Source: Desulfobacterales bacterium
GTDB taxonomy: Bacteria; Desulfobacterota; Desulfobacteria; Desulfobacterales; Desulfobacteraceae
Direction of reading: 5' to 3'
DNA length: 6,660 nt
Assembly (NCBI GenBank): GCA_022361535.1
Contig: JAKSAU010000868.1
Span: 1 to 6,660 of the forward strand
Shown in pieces: positions 6,537 to 6,660 of the stretch; the stretch's first letter is position 1; each line of letters opens with the position of its first letter. The notes beneath the pieces are model-generated. The model was not told the DNA's origin and ran no database searches. It worked only from the letters and a program-made list of their open reading frames with translations. A program made the translations under genes and the position numbers.

Positions 6537-6572
6537 GCCCCTGGTTTTGTTAAAACCGGGGGCTTTTTTTTT
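6537..6572 (+). terminator. Rho-independent terminator of the S1-domain gene
   Basis: A 12-bp stem (6537-6548 with 6552-6563) containing one G-U wobble and closed by a GTT loop is followed immediately by nine T residues (6564-6572). It begins 27 bp after the TAG stop. The stem is GC-rich at its base (GCCCC/GGGGC) and AT-rich near the loop. This makes the S1-domain gene the last, and probably only, gene of its transcription unit. Confidence 0.93.
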
Positions 6573-6660
6573 ACCCAGGCAAGCCCAACACGGCCCAACA
6601 TATGATAAAGGGGAAGGCCTATAGGCAGCAGCCGCTCCGTTACCGGGGTAAAATATGCCA
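6573..6660. other. Right-edge intergenic segment, no gene assigned
   Basis: After the terminator there are 88 bp with a tandem pair of GCCCAACA (6583-6590 and 6593-6600, 10-bp period) and a 10-bp perfect palindrome GCCTATAGGC (6617-6626). Short open frames touch the right edge on both strands, for example from an ATG at 6602 with no ribosome-binding site. An ATG at 6655 has GGGG about 6-9 nt upstream and could be the start of the next gene, but only two codons are visible. Confidence 0.4.

Noticed and set aside
6573..6660. Possible tRNA or riboswitch at the right edge (GC-rich stretch with CCG...CGG pairing)
   Set aside because: No cloverleaf, T-loop or known riboswitch core could be drawn from the visible bases.
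1..6660. Defence island, toxin-antitoxin pair, mobile element or CRISPR array
   Set aside because: All long intact frames fall into importer, FapA-family or S1-domain proteins; no transposase, integrase, nuclease or regularly spaced repeats are present.

Overview
The window reads as an ordinary chromosomal segment of a Gram-negative anaerobe. My best guess is the phylum Desulfobacterota, near Desulfobacteraceae. That placement is inferred from the overall look of the proteins (a DUF342/FapA protein, a five-repeat S1 protein and a family 5 solute-binding protein), the moderate GC content and the SPI-type periplasmic signal peptide. No rRNA or other marker gene fixes it. No tRNA, rRNA, CRISPR array, insertion sequence or phage gene was seen.

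Left part (1-2790, minus strand): the promoter-proximal half of a peptide-type ABC importer operon. In transcription order it holds a promoter with a perfect TTGACA -35 box (2761-2790), a periplasmic family 5 solute-binding protein (1142-2710), an intercistronic hairpin (1090-1117), a DppB/OppB-type permease (76-1050), and the first 22 codons of the next gene, presumably the DppC/OppC-type partner permease (1-67), cut by the window edge. The ATPase genes would lie beyond the left edge.

Middle (2711-4821): about 350 bp of AT-rich DNA separates the importer operon from a minus-strand FapA/DUF342 family gene (3064-4821). This gap carries the importer promoter and several short inverted repeats, but no convincing gene and no classical terminator.

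Right part (4822-6660): a 233-bp divergent intergenic region separates the FapA-family gene from a plus-strand gene for a protein with five S1 RNA-binding repeats (5055-6509). That gene ends in a strong rho-independent terminator (6537-6572). The last 88 bp contain no assignable gene.

The three transcription units show no obvious functional link: nutrient uptake, a cell-surface or flagellum-associated beta-solenoid protein, and RNA binding/translation. I did not find a convincing undescribed system. The items most worth a second look are the five-domain S1 architecture outside any visible cmk/ihfB context, the hairpin placed between binding-protein and permease genes, and a weak sigma-28-like promoter candidate upstream of the FapA-family gene.
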